From the NCBI GenBank assembly GCA_947579605.1, contig OX388328.1, positions 13,371,684 through 13,435,683 on the forward strand: DNA of 64,000 nucleotides, read 5' to 3'. The DNA comes from Athripsodes cinereus. Its lineage: Eukaryota > Arthropoda > Insecta > Trichoptera > Leptoceridae. The notes below the pieces were generated by a model. The model had not been told where the DNA came from. It made no database searches and saw only the letters and a program-made list of their open reading frames with translations. Below, one piece after another: positions 1 through 11,562 of this stretch. Within the stretch, counting starts at the first letter, position 1, and each line of letters begins with the position of its first letter. Position numbers and translations under genes: made by a program.

Positions 1-1112
1 GTTAATGTGGCGAAAAATATTTCCTGAGTTTTTACACACTGTAACTAGACGTTCGAAAATATTGTTCGTAAATATAAATATATTTTAAATTCCGCAATGG
101 CGTAAACCATTTTTTTTAAAGTATTTTTTTACTGTTTTATTGGTCTGCTTTATTTGTGGGATATGCCGTGATGGTTTGAAAGCTGTTTCTAGATTATTAA
201 TTTGGTTAGATGGAAGAAATCACTATATAGTGATAATCTCGCCACTGCACATCATCACATTTTTTCCTGTGTATATTGCCCTATTTTATTTGTTATATGA
301 ATGATGATGTGCAAGAAGAATAAAATAAATAAATAAATAAATAATTTAAAATCTTGTTTCAAGTTGAGACTCAATTGGTGCAAAGAAGCTCAAGACGAGC
401 GATGAAGGGTGATTTAGCTGAGATGAAGTGCTTCTCTCTTCCTACACCTCTCTGTCTTATAAGATTCAAGCCAAAAATATATTTAAGAATTTGTTAGTCA
501 AAAAATATTGAAGACAGAATCTTTCGATTTTAATCCAGCTGCCATCTTACTCTACAGTGACGACAAAAGTGCACTCGTAGCTCAGGATTATTTTATAGTT
601 CTTTATACAAAGATAAATTCTTTTTTATAACCCTTCATATATATTAGATTTTTTGTTAGTAGCAAAAAATAAAAAATAAAAGTTTTTTAAATGCTCTTAA
701 GAATCGATAGCTCATTTTTTTTTTACAGTACACAGTTTTTAAGTAAATTTTATAAAACCATAGTTCGCAATGTTACAGTTTTAACATTTATCTAGGTGTT
801 TCAGAAATTAAAAAAAAAAAAAATGTGAAAATGAAGTATATCGATAACGAGATGTGATCCTCAAATCTTCGAACAAAATGTCCATAACAAATCTGAAATC
901 TGGTTTTCGAATGTTTTTCAAAATTTCATATTCATAAAACATAGTCTAAAAAATCTTTCACATCTGAATAAGTTCAGCGGTAATTAAGAGGCGTACTTCC
1001 ACTCATTCCGAATGATTTTAAATATTTATGGTATACTGGATGACTTGTATGCTCAATAACTACAATTATGAATCAATTGGCTACTCTATTATTTTGTGGA
1101 AAATGCCATAAT
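1..1112. other. Flank with a LINE 3' tail, otherwise nothing
   Basis: About 195-345 matches the LINE tail family: the stem ATCACTATATAGTGAT, then TCTCGCC, ending in AAATAAAT units. No gene is seen in the remainder. Confidence 0.5.
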
Positions 1113-1295
1113 TTTTTTTTTTTTTTTTAAGATATACCTATGGGTTTTGTTATAAACCGAAATACAACCTTATACACCTTTCACAGTAAGCTAAAAGCTT
1201 GTGTCGTGAAAGGGGAGTTTGCCGGTACCTGGGATCGAACCACGGACCCCCTGTTCACGAGGCCGAGGCTCTACCTCCAGGCTACCGACGAACTC
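1113..1295 (-). mobile_element. tRNA-derived SINE, family A, copy 1
   Basis: On the minus strand the head starts GAGTTCGTCGGTAGCCTGG, with an A-box-like GTAGCCTGGAGG and a B-box GGTTCGATCCC. A body ending ...GTGAAAGGTGTATAAGG and an A-rich tail follow. The same unit occurs at 14332-14506, 17105-17272, 29593-29769 and 61772-61940. Confidence 0.85.
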
Positions 1296-1576
1296 ATGAA
1301 CTCATAAACAACATTGAATAGAAAGAACAATTTAATGAAAACATGGAAATAGTTTGCATTATTGTATTCAGATAAATATTTTTTCTAAAAAATATTCAAT
1401 ATTAAACTCATTTACACATTACTGAATAACTTTTTATAAAATTTTACGATATTCGCAAGAAACAATCCTATAATAAAAATATTTTAAGTGAAGTCTCCGG
1501 TAGAGAAAAGGACTCACACTTTTCTGTGAGTTTTTCAGTACCTCGTTGAAGGAAGGTACTCGTGTAAGGTAATTAA

Positions 1577-1695
1577 CATTTAAAATACAGCGATAAGGCT
1601 TGCCACCCATTCTGAATATCTTGTTTTACATGCAGTTATTCTGTTGGCTACCCCACTTGTGGGATATGCTGTGATATAGTGTTATTAGTAGTAGT
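1577..1695 (+). repeat. Dispersed repeat A (hairpin CCCAC-TT-GTGGG), partial
   Basis: Contains GGCTTGCCACCCATTCTGAA, GGCTACCCCACTTGTGGGAT and TGCTGTGATATAG. The last part recurs through the window as CCCACTTGTGGGATATGCCG then TGATGGTATAG and TAG repeats. Family unassigned; no protein coding. Confidence 0.65.
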
Positions 1696-2624
1696 GTAAA
1701 GAAAGTTTTTTACATGTGAAGCATAGGCAGTGAATCCGCTGGTTGCATCATTTGTGGAATCTGAAGTTTTGATAAAGATATATTTACAAAAAAATAAACG
1801 TAAAATGACTAGGTTTTCGCATAACCGATTCGTTTTTCTTAATTGTAGCGAAAAGATATTTTCCATCAACCTGGCAACTCAAATACATGAGGTCGCCGGG
1901 AAATATTCAAATACGCAAGCGCGCCCGTGACGTCATCAAGTAATAAATTGATTTTATATATCTGTCTCACTTCGACAATCCCGACATACTATAGTACATC
2001 TCACTCGCACACACTGAATAAGAAAATCTTGGAATCTATTCTGTATTTGAAAAGTTGTCCGGAACAGTCAACATATTGTAAAAGAGGGAGATGAAAATAT
2101 ATAAATTCACATCAATCAAAGAGAGACGAACTAATATATCATCGTTACTATTACAATTTATCATGTTCTTTTTTTGAAAATTAGAAAATGCAAGTGCGAG
2201 ATGGATAGATGTAATTCTATTTTTGTTAAAAAGAGATAAACAACATTAAACAGAATTTATTATTTTAACATTGTGTTCTGTTTAGTATCAGGAGCGCGTG
2301 TTCCGTATAATAGAAATGCAAGTCTACTTCAGTAATAACTGAAATGAACAGATTTGAATATTCATTCACTGAAAAGAGATGAACAATAAAATTTCAATGT
2401 AACTTATCACATTCAGTTTTCTTTATCACGAACGTGAGAATCTTCAGCGGGATATGTCTTTGTACAAATACGTTTTGTGGAGAATGTTTTTGGTTACTGT
2501 CCATCTCTAATAAATTATATTAGATTGTTTATTGTAACATTGTTTCAATTCATTACCCACTGGCGATGGAGCTTGCTCCGAAAGGTCTCTTGGAAAAATT
2601 AAACTCACATACCTAAGTGAAAAT

Positions 2625-2775
2625 TAGTTCCGGGTTAGTTGGAAGACATCGCATTTTAGCGATAAACTCGCCTTCTGTACATTGAATTGTATAACTGTAA
2701 TTTTTATGACACTATTTTATTTTGTAATATTGTAACCAATGTACAGTGAAGAATAAAATAAATAAATAAATAAAA
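2625..2775 (+). mobile_element. LINE 3' tail with terminal hairpin
   Basis: TAGTTGGAAGACATCGC-ATTTTA-GCGATAAACTCGCC, then CTGTACATTG ... CAATGTACAG, ending in AATAAAATAAATAAATAAAT. Same layout at about 195-345, 12205-12350 and 19765-19885. 5'-truncated, no coding part. Confidence 0.65.
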
Positions 2776-3440
2776 TTAACAGGGTTTTCTAATTGCTTTT
2801 TTTATTTAATTATTATTTTATGCCGCAATCGCATAGATACATAGACAGATTTTAAATATAAGATATTTAAATAATATGCAGTAGAGAGATTACCACAATA
2901 CAATAATTTTTCTTAATGAGCTGAAGTTTTCTGGTGAATGTGGCTATAACGAATATAAAAAGAGATGAAATAATTATCTAAGCTCAATAACATATTGTAT
3001 TAGTTTTCATATAGGGTTTTTTAAGACGCATCCCGTGTTTAGGAAAATATATTCATGTGCAAAACATTTTCAAAAAGGGAAAACTAGTTCCAACCACTAA
3101 TTGCAAAAGAACATTTTCTAATTGCAAACCAGATACTTTGTCAAAAGGCATCAAGATAGAAAAAGGAATTGAGTTGATATTTGTAACAACGATAAGTCAA
3201 TTTTTATTCAGTTATCGCGAAAAAACCAGATATACACAATATAAGTATTTTTATATTTAAAAAAGTAATCAAAATTGCTCTCTTATATGTATGACTTAAG
3301 TAACTATTTTATGTAAATTTTCAAATGTCCTGGCAGATCGAGCGCTTATATTATCAAAAGAATATCAGAGAAGTCTCTTGAAAATGTCAAGCTAGGTTGA
3401 CGAAAGCGCTCGAGCATATTAAAATAATTTATATGAAAAA

Positions 3441-3669
3441 CTAGCGGTCCGCACTGGCTTCGCACGGGTAGATAGGTATTTAAAAAAGTTTTTTAGTTTT
3501 AGTAAGGATCCCTATTTTTTTTTTAAATATACCTAATATAGCCTTTGTCACCCGGGGATAGTGTAGCTTCCCAACAGTGAAAGAATTTTTCAAATCGGTT
3601 CAATAGTTTCGGAGCATATTCAATGCAAACAATCAAATCTTTCCTCTTTATAATATTAGTATAAATAGA
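3441..3669 (-). mobile_element. Non-autonomous Helitron, Lep1-like
   Basis: Minus-strand copy starts TCTATTTATACTAATATTAT after an A, and ends with a GC-rich CCCGTGCGAAGCCAGTGCGG region, then CTAG before a T. This is the Helitron pattern A[TC...CTAG]T. The body has the widely shared stretch about ACCGATTTGAAAAATTCTTT and GGGTGACAAAGGC. No transposase. It resembles the Lep1 family abundant in Lepidoptera. Confidence 0.8.
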
Positions 3670-3794
3670 TTTTGATACATTTGTAAAATTCTCAGATTGT
3701 CAGCTATATAGTGCTAATGAGTTTGCATATATTCAGGAGTAAATTTATGTTTAAATTTTTTGAAAGTTTTTACTCAGATATCTATATAGTCCTA

Positions 3795-3892
3795 TTACTA
3801 CTACTACTACTATACCATCACGGTATATCCCACAAGTGTTGTAGCCAGCGGACTTTCTGCATATAATAAACATGCAGATTGTCTTGTCCATA
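3795..3892 (-). repeat. Dispersed repeat A, minus-strand partial copy
   Basis: Begins with TACTACTAC then TATACCATCACGGTATATCC, CCCACAAGTG, and ends TAAACATGCAGATTGTCTTG, the reverse complement of the family 3' half. Confidence 0.65.
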
Positions 3893-4259
3893 CCAATTAC
3901 TTACTTTTAATATTTGTATGGCTTCGGCTTGTATTATTAATTTTCTTAGCCAAATTGTTGCGTTAATTTTAGTTATTCCAAATGAAATACTAAGTTCGCG
4001 TCCAGAAAGCCACTGCACCGTCTTTGGGGTCGACCTATGGATGCCCATCCAGTCTCCCTTGTACCTATCTTCTTCCTGGACACCTCTCCACCAGATGTTG
4101 GATTGTTTGGGACTGAGCCCCACATTGAAAAGAGACCTACGTCACATCTGGATATTTCAGAAATTATAGACTCTATGGACTGAGCCCCACAGCCACATTT
4201 CGGAAACTCCCTTTTACCCCATTTTCAAATTAGAAAGTTGCAATAAAAATGAAACGTTC

Positions 4260-4460
4260 AGTTTGAGTGGCACCGTGAAGCACCCGGCAAAGAATTGGTA
4301 TATCATTCTTTTCCGTAAGTTTTCGAGTGTCCTGTAAAAGTAATGTGTTTGACAAAATAAAGACATTTTACATCTCTTATTTAACAGTTTTGAGGTTTGT
4401 CACCCATCACACTGAATGTCTTAATTTTTTGTTGGCACAGAGAAGACGGTGTTGACATAG
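4260..4460 (+). repeat. Dispersed repeat A, 5' half
   Basis: GTGAAGCACCCGGCAAAGAA, TAAGTTTTCGAGTGTCCTG, AATAAAGACATTTTACATCT, GAGGTTTGTCACCCATCACA. It aligns with 15840-16112, which extends the family to at least 270 bp. Confidence 0.65.
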
Positions 4461-4571
4461 GACTTTGGCGCCGCTGAACGAGTCGATCCATATCGATGCA
4501 TTGTTTTTATGTACTAGAAAGTGAATTTTTGGTTGAGACTGGGTTATTACAGTAATGTTTACCAGCAGGTT

Positions 4572-5258
4572 TGTTCAATATTACATATTGTGTTATTATA
4601 GTGTAACAACACACTGGGTTATAACAGTATAACATACTGGGTTATTATAGTATAACATACTGGGTTATTACAGTATTACATACTGGGTTATTACAGTATT
4701 ACATACTGGGTTATTACAGTGTTACATACTGGGTTATTCAAGTGTTACACACTAGGTTATTGCAGTATTACATACTGGGTTAATAAAGTGTTACACACTG
4801 CGTTATTACAGTATTACATACTGCATTATTACATACTGGGTTATTGAAGTATTACATACTGGGTTATTCAAGTGTTACACACTGCGTTATTACAGTATTA
4901 CATACTGCATTATTACAGTATTACATACTGGGTTCTTACAGAGTTACATACTGGATTATTCAAGTGTTACACACTGCGTTATTACAGTATTACATACTGG
5001 GTTATTACAGTATTACATAATGGGTTATTACAGTGTTACATACTGGGTTATCCAAGTGTTACACACTAGGTTATTACAGTATTACTTACTGGGTTATTAA
5101 AGTGTTACACACTGGGTTATTACAGTATTAGATACTGGGTTATTACAGTATTACATACTAGGTTATTACAGTATTACATACTGGGTTCATAAAGTGTTAC
5201 ACACTGGGTTATTACAGTATTACATACTGGGTTATTAAAGTGTTACACACTGGGTTAT
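4572..5258 (+). repeat. 23-bp satellite array
   Basis: About 30 units of TACTGGGTTATTACAGTATTACA-type sequence (period 23, some 23+/-3). Each unit holds a short palindrome with a TAC loop: AGTAT-TAC-ATACT in most units, AGTGT-TAC-ACACT in about eight. The open frame seen across 4872-5069 is a by-product of the repeat. Confidence 0.92.
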
Positions 5259-5259
5259 T

Positions 5260-5300
5260 ACGCCACTTGTGGGAACTGCCATAATGGGATAGTTAATAAG
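5260..5300 (+). repeat. Dispersed repeat A fragment abutting the satellite
   Basis: CGCCACTTGTGGGAACTGCC then ATAATGGGATAG is the hairpin and 3' end of repeat A, joined directly to the last satellite unit. Confidence 0.55.
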
Positions 5301-8300
5301 TAAGTTATGGGTGTAAATCAAACAAACGCTAATTACATTTTGATATTTATTTATTTTATTTTTCAATAATAATAATAATAATAAATACAGTTCTTAGAAA
5401 GCTCATGACACGCTTTGTGAAACTCCAGAATGTTAATTCTTCAAAACTACCTAAATATTTCATAATAAATAAATAAATAAAGTTATACACGGAGCTGCAT
5501 CATCGTTCACTCATTACGTAACAATTATAACATAAAAACTATATAATATTTTAAACAAGACATACATATTTGAATTTAATGTTAATAAGAAAAACCAATT
5601 TTTATATTTTTTTGATCCAAGATCTATAATTTGTAATTAATTACATTACAACATGCCCCAAAAATTAAGCGGTAAAATTACAACTTACCCCAAAATCGCT
5701 CATTATTTTTAAATTGCGTTCAATTTTCTGTATGAAATTAATCACACGCAACATTTCTAGCGGTCAAATATACAACAATACGCCCCAGAATTTGTTAAAA
5801 TTTTAACAATATGTCCGCTGAATACATTATTTTAATTAGGGAAAATCAAGTTGTATACAATGACACAACGGATAAATGGAAGTTCCCAGACTTCTGAGTT
5901 ATTTCGGGTGGTCGGTAGGTTTCCATCAATGAATATAATAACTGATGGTTGCCCCTATAAGTGAACACATTTTGACTCATATTTTGGCCCGATTAGTAAA
6001 CACTTTTATTTTTAAATTTATTTATGATCATCCAGTTTATAACTAGATATTTGATCAATTTCAAAAATGCCTTTTATGTTCTTTAAATTTCGATTTATAA
6101 ATATAATTATTGAAATGATATTGAAATAGTAAACAAAATATAATTTTGCTCGAAAAAAATTTCACATAACACATCTTTTCATTCATTATTTTTCACAAAG
6201 GCCTTTCTATAAAGTTTCTAGGTAAATTGTTTTTTGTATGTTTGTTTACGTTTGCTTTCAATTGAAAGTTTACAGGTAAATGATGTTTAACCATTTTTTT
6301 GGTTTATATTACATTTAAATAGTGCTAAAAATTTCATTTAAACATTTAATATTTTTTTCGTTTTATTTTTACATTCATTTTTATTCAAAGCACTAGTTTT
6401 TGAACATTTAGTAATTTTTAGCATTTTTTTTATTTTGTGATATTTTAAATATGCCCCATTACATGAAATTTTGCCCCATAGGAAAATCATTATATTTTTT
6501 GCAAAATATTTCAAATATATGCATGTTTTACTTTGAACCTATTATATTCTTTGATTTTACCTATTTCTTCAAATAACTTTCATAAAATATTGCATCATTA
6601 ATAAATTTAATACAGAAATGGGGCAAAAGTGATGAAATATTGTATTATATACAGTTTTACTTAAAAATAAAATGGGGCAAAAAATATTGCACATCATTTT
6701 TAGATGTTGTAATTAAAAAAGCACATTGCGTTTGTTGTTTTTTTTTCGTTTCTCTTTTGTTTTAATTAATTTTTATTTATTCTAAATTGTTTTTTTTTAT
6801 ATATTTTGTTTATTTATTTAAGACTAGCATAATGTTAATTATTATTATTTATTTATTTTATATTAAATACATAGTAGCTAACATATGATAGATATTATAC
6901 TATAATATATGACAGAAAATAACAAAAATAAACATTGTATATTATCATTTAATATTTTAAATGTTGTTACATCATTTTCATCAGAAAATTCAATAAACGA
7001 TTTATCATCTACACTCAATCATCAGTTTAAATATAAATGAATACAAAAAAAGAAAAAAAAAAAATCATTTTGACAAATATTCATAGTATATTGACAAATA
7101 TTTGAATTATTTAGTCGAATGAATTCTTAATTCTTTTAAATCTCGGATAAAATTGTAGTATTTTTTTGTTTCCAAGTATCTAATTATTAACAAAATAGGA
7201 ATTAATTTCAAATTTATTATTTAATTTAAAAAAAATAAAGAAAGAATAAATATTTATTAGAAAAGAATCTATCTATTTTATCACATTTTACTAATTTTAC
7301 ATACATAAAAAACCTGTTTATAGATATCATTAAATATTTTATCATATTTTTCTGCTAGGAATAAGTATTACATCGTACATACAGCTATTCAATTGTTTGT
7401 TTTTTTCATTACTCTTTAAGATTCTGTTCTTTATTTGAATCTTTGAATAAATATTCTTAAAACGTGGCCACTAGTTAATGTGGTGTTATAAAAAGAATAC
7501 ATTTTTTTCGGATTGTCATCTATGCATAAAAGATGTGGCTGTAGCAAAAAATGAGTAATTATATAACTTGTGTGATATTTTTTATTTGCAAATGCATAAA
7601 ACACTAGAATCATTCAAACGAAAACTGTGTTCAACTCGAAATCCAATGTAAATTTTAAACAAAAATGTGGCGTTCCTCAAGGATATTTTTGGGTCCCGAT
7701 GTTTTCGGAATTTAATTTCTATCCAAAATATAGGTACAAAAAATAAAATAATTCATGGTGTTCCATAGAATATACTTTTGGGACCCATGACTCTTTGAGA
7801 AAAAATATTATTAAAACAAGTCTAACATAATGAGTTTGTGGAATTCAAAATAAAGGTTTTGCAATTTAGAATTTCATTGCAAGTTTTCTTAAATGCAAAA
7901 TAAAAATTACCAAAAAAGCTATGATTATTAAAATTATGGACGTGTTACGTTATGTTGTGAAATTTTGATGAGGAAAAAATAAACACTGCCGACGTATTTA
8001 AAAATGGACAGATTTTATTTATTTATATATTTGATAAACTACTTTTACACAATATTTGCGATTCAAAAAATATTTTATTTAGCAAAAATGTATACAAAAT
8101 CTACAAACTGCAAAACTTTTCTTATTTTTTTCAAAATACGAATGCTAATAATGCAAAATCTATTCAATAAAAAATTGTGTTATTTGTTTTAATCTATCAT
8201 TATTCCAGATTACGCAATAATTATACAGAATGATGTAACAATAATTATTTCACGTCAATTATAAATATTGATATTGAAAATAAACTGTGAACAAATATAT

Positions 8301-10737
8301 TTTTTAAAAACCCGTTGAATTATGGAATGCAATTATTTCAACTCATTTAAAGAAACTGACTTGTCTTTTGCTTACAATACACAATTTAATATAAGACTAT
8401 CAACTTATTGTTAGATACATGGAATGTTTTGACAAAAAAAAATATAACAATAAAAATTATGCAACAATTGCCAGGAATATACAAACATATTTCATAATAA
8501 TATGAAATAATAATAAAAAAATACATCTCTTTCACACTTCGCATATATAAATATGGGAAATTAAGAGGAAATAGACAGTATTACATTCATTCTTAAAAAA
8601 TTAAGAAAAACCTAACTTTCTATCTCTTTCTTTCACACACTTTAAACAAAGCAAAAAGAGATAAAAGCTGTAAACCAAGCAATATAAAGAAAAAAAGCGA
8701 TTTATGTTTTTTTTTTATTTTCGATGAAACTAATAGAATAAATTTTTAAAATACGAACGTGTTGTAATATGGTGTAATATGGTTGCACCATATTAATATG
8801 AAACAATAAATATTACATAATAAATGTGATAACTCCAGAAAAAATTAATAAAAACTGTTTTATGTAGGAATTTTGTGCGATAACTGAAAAATAGTGTAAT
8901 AGTTTTAGAAAATAACTTGCATTAATGGAAACATAACGAAACAATATTTTCTTTGCGTCACGGTACTTCATATACACACTATAATCATAATGTCACATCA
9001 ACAAAGCAAAATATTACGTAATAAATAATTTATATAACTTATAGTTTTACACATATTTGGAAAGTTATACCCATAATAATAATTCTAAGAAATAATAAAA
9101 AAAATTGCGAAATAAGATATCAAGATACAAATTTATGAAAAATGAACTCTTCATTACCATCTTGACATCTCGATTGCACAATCATTATATTTTAAGGACA
9201 ATACAATAGCTGACCACGGCTCTGCTTTGTTGTAATTGCATTATTATAATTACGTTATCTTATAAAAAAATGTTGTTGTTAATTGTAGTTAATATTCAAA
9301 ATTACATCTATTGCGACATATTGTGTAATTCATTGTAAAGGCAAGAATATTTAGTTATTCCGAGTATAAATTATTTCTTATCAATATTGTGATGAAATTT
9401 ATTTAATATTGCGAAATCACTAATGCGTATTTCCAGATTTATTTAAAACATGATGATGTTTATATCTGATAATATGATGACGCAATCACCATTATAAGGT
9501 GATAAATTTATACTTATGCTTTTTCGTGAAATTTATATTATGTATACAAACAATTAATGTATTTAAATTAAATAATATTTTGATAATTCTAAATCTTTTT
9601 TGCAAAATTTAATGAATCGTTAAATCTTATAACGACAAATGTGTTATTGTGTCAAAGCATGATGCAATATCTGTTGCAACATGAGCATTCTAACCCTTAT
9701 GCAATTCTACAAATACATACACCTTTATCAAATAATGCACCCAGAATCTTAACAAACTATCAATTAGTTTTTATAAAGCTGAGAAACTTATTACATATTT
9801 TTTTACTTCAAACATCATTGATCCAATATTTCTTGCATCTTAATTGATAACCATGAAACAAACCTTTGATTACGCCGCAATTTTCAAGTAAGATACAAAA
9901 TGTTACAAAGATTAACTTTTTCTGGAGATAAATGTATGCCATTTTACAAATTATGGTGTAATAAACAATTTCATCACACAATAATATTAGATCAACACTG
10001 TCTCAAGTTCAGCACCAATTCCTTTTTAAATTCACAATTTTTTATTTCATAAATCATTCATTCATAACTCGCTTATGAAATAAAATTATGTAATTTTTAA
10101 TTACTCTTGTAGGCATCATTGATTTCATTTGTTTTTGAAACAGTCCATTTTAGATTAAAAGTTTACAAATATCTTATTTAGGTAACTGTAAAAATTATGT
10201 TATTAACATTCCAACAACGATGGTGAAATATGATGCAATGCATTTTTTATATAATATTTATTTATTGATAATCTTAATGGATGATGCAGTTGTAACAAGA
10301 AATAAAGTATTATATACAATGAACAAACTTCTAACATCCTTTCTCATCATCAAACATTTTAAAATATCTCATTCAACAAAAATTGTATTTGCTTACTTTT
10401 CACCTTTGATCCATGACACCACTGAGGATATTTTAAACAACCTGCATTTATTATTATTTAATTGCGAGTTAAACATGAAATTCTAATCTCTCAAAATATG
10501 TAAAGGTTATTGATTTAAGATTTACAAATTCAATTTCTCTTCAAAATGACTAATTTATTTAAATTTAGTCAATGGTTAATAAATGGACTGTTTCAAAAAA
10601 AAAGTTTTACTTTAAAAACGTTCTAACCTATTAAAATATTACAATACAATATTAATAAAATCAATATATTCTATAATACCAACAATGATGGAAAGCAAAA
10701 AACAATAAAGTGAAAAGTGAAATGTTGTAAAACAATT
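5300..10737. other. AT-rich stretch without recognisable transposons, downstream of the gene
   Basis: No credible coding frame; the short open frames here are A/T-driven. None of the SINE, LINE-tail or dispersed-repeat families found elsewhere appears between about 5.3 and 11.79 kb. Short TGCCCCA/TGGGGCA words recur around 5650-6680. The stretch may include 3' UTR or flanking regulatory DNA. Confidence 0.5.
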
Positions 10738-10743
10738 TTTATT
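10738..10743 (-). promoter_or_regulatory. Candidate polyadenylation signal AATAAA after the MDM1-like stop
   Basis: Read on the minus strand the sequence after the stop is TAATACAAATAAAAATTG. The hexamer is canonical, but such hexamers are common in this AT-rich DNA, so the true 3' end could be further downstream. Confidence 0.4.
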
Positions 10744-10747
10744 TGTA

Positions 10748-11562
10748 TTAAACACTATCATTTCCTTCTTTTTTACCCCAAAATTGATCAAACCTCGTCC
10801 TTGCCCTTTCCAAAACTTCCGCTGCGATTGACGCTTGACTATGTGTTGAAGCTACAACTGAAGTATCGACACCTCCGTGACTTTTTTGTGTTGCTTCCAT
10901 CGGTTTGAAAGTATTATTGTTATTAGCGCTAGATTCAGCGGATTTAAGCAATGGTGCCATTTCAAATGTTGGATCGTCTAAACGTTTCGGTGTAACGGCA
11001 CCAGACAATTTTGGTTGTTCAGTTGTAACGTTTTCAACTGATGGTGATCTTGGTGATGGCGAAATTAATTTTCTTTGTTCGGTTGACGGTGAAGTAATCG
11101 ATTTGCGCTTCTCAGCAATTGGTGACGTGATCGATTTACGTTGTTCGGTCGATGGCGAAGCAATCGATTTACGCTGTTCAGCAAAAGGTGATGTAATCGA
11201 TTTACGCTGTTCAGCAATAGGTGATGTAATCGATTTGCGCTGTTCAGAAACTGGTGATGTAATCGATTTACGCTGTTCAATTGTTGGTGACGTAATGGAT
11301 TTTCTATGTTCAGTTGTTGGTGACGAATAAGTTTCGCTGTTAGATTCAGTGCCTCCGTTTACAACAGGAGCTTTGTTTACAACATCAAGAACTTTTGTTT
11401 CATCAATTGGAGTGAGACTTGAAGGTGGACTTGTGGGTGTTTTAGCATTAAGTTTTCCGCTTGATTTTATCGGTTGTTGCGCAATTTCAACAGTTTTTGG
11501 TGGTGTCAGTTTTGTATTGTCCTGTTTAGTCGATGATGGTGATGCGTGGACAGATGGCAGTT
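10748..11562 (-). CDS. Mdm1: MDM1-like exon 13, terminal (S-P repeat array and FWGKK tail)
   Basis: Acceptor CCATTTTCAG. Two bases complete a Glu, then 270 codons and TAA. An array of an 11-residue unit like EQRKSITSPIA (about nine copies) occupies roughly residues 825-916. The C-terminus IAAEVLERARTRFDQFWGKK matches the MDM1 family tail (helix of Ala/Arg/Lys followed by FWGK). Each repeat carries a basic-Ser and a Ser-Pro site. An AATAAA lies at 10738-10743, four bases after the stop. Open frames on both strands across 10905-11330 are shadows of this repeat. Confidence 0.9.

Noticed and set aside
1113..1295. Functional tRNA gene
   Set aside because: It has A- and B-boxes but no cloverleaf I can draw, a long non-tRNA body and A-tail, and five dispersed copies: a SINE.
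4572..5258. CRISPR-like repeat array
   Set aside because: Units are contiguous without unique spacers and the genome is eukaryotic; it is a satellite.
10905..11330. Plus-strand frame with CSAIGDVIDLR-type repeats
   Set aside because: It is the antisense shadow of the 33-bp coding repeat in the last MDM1-like exon.
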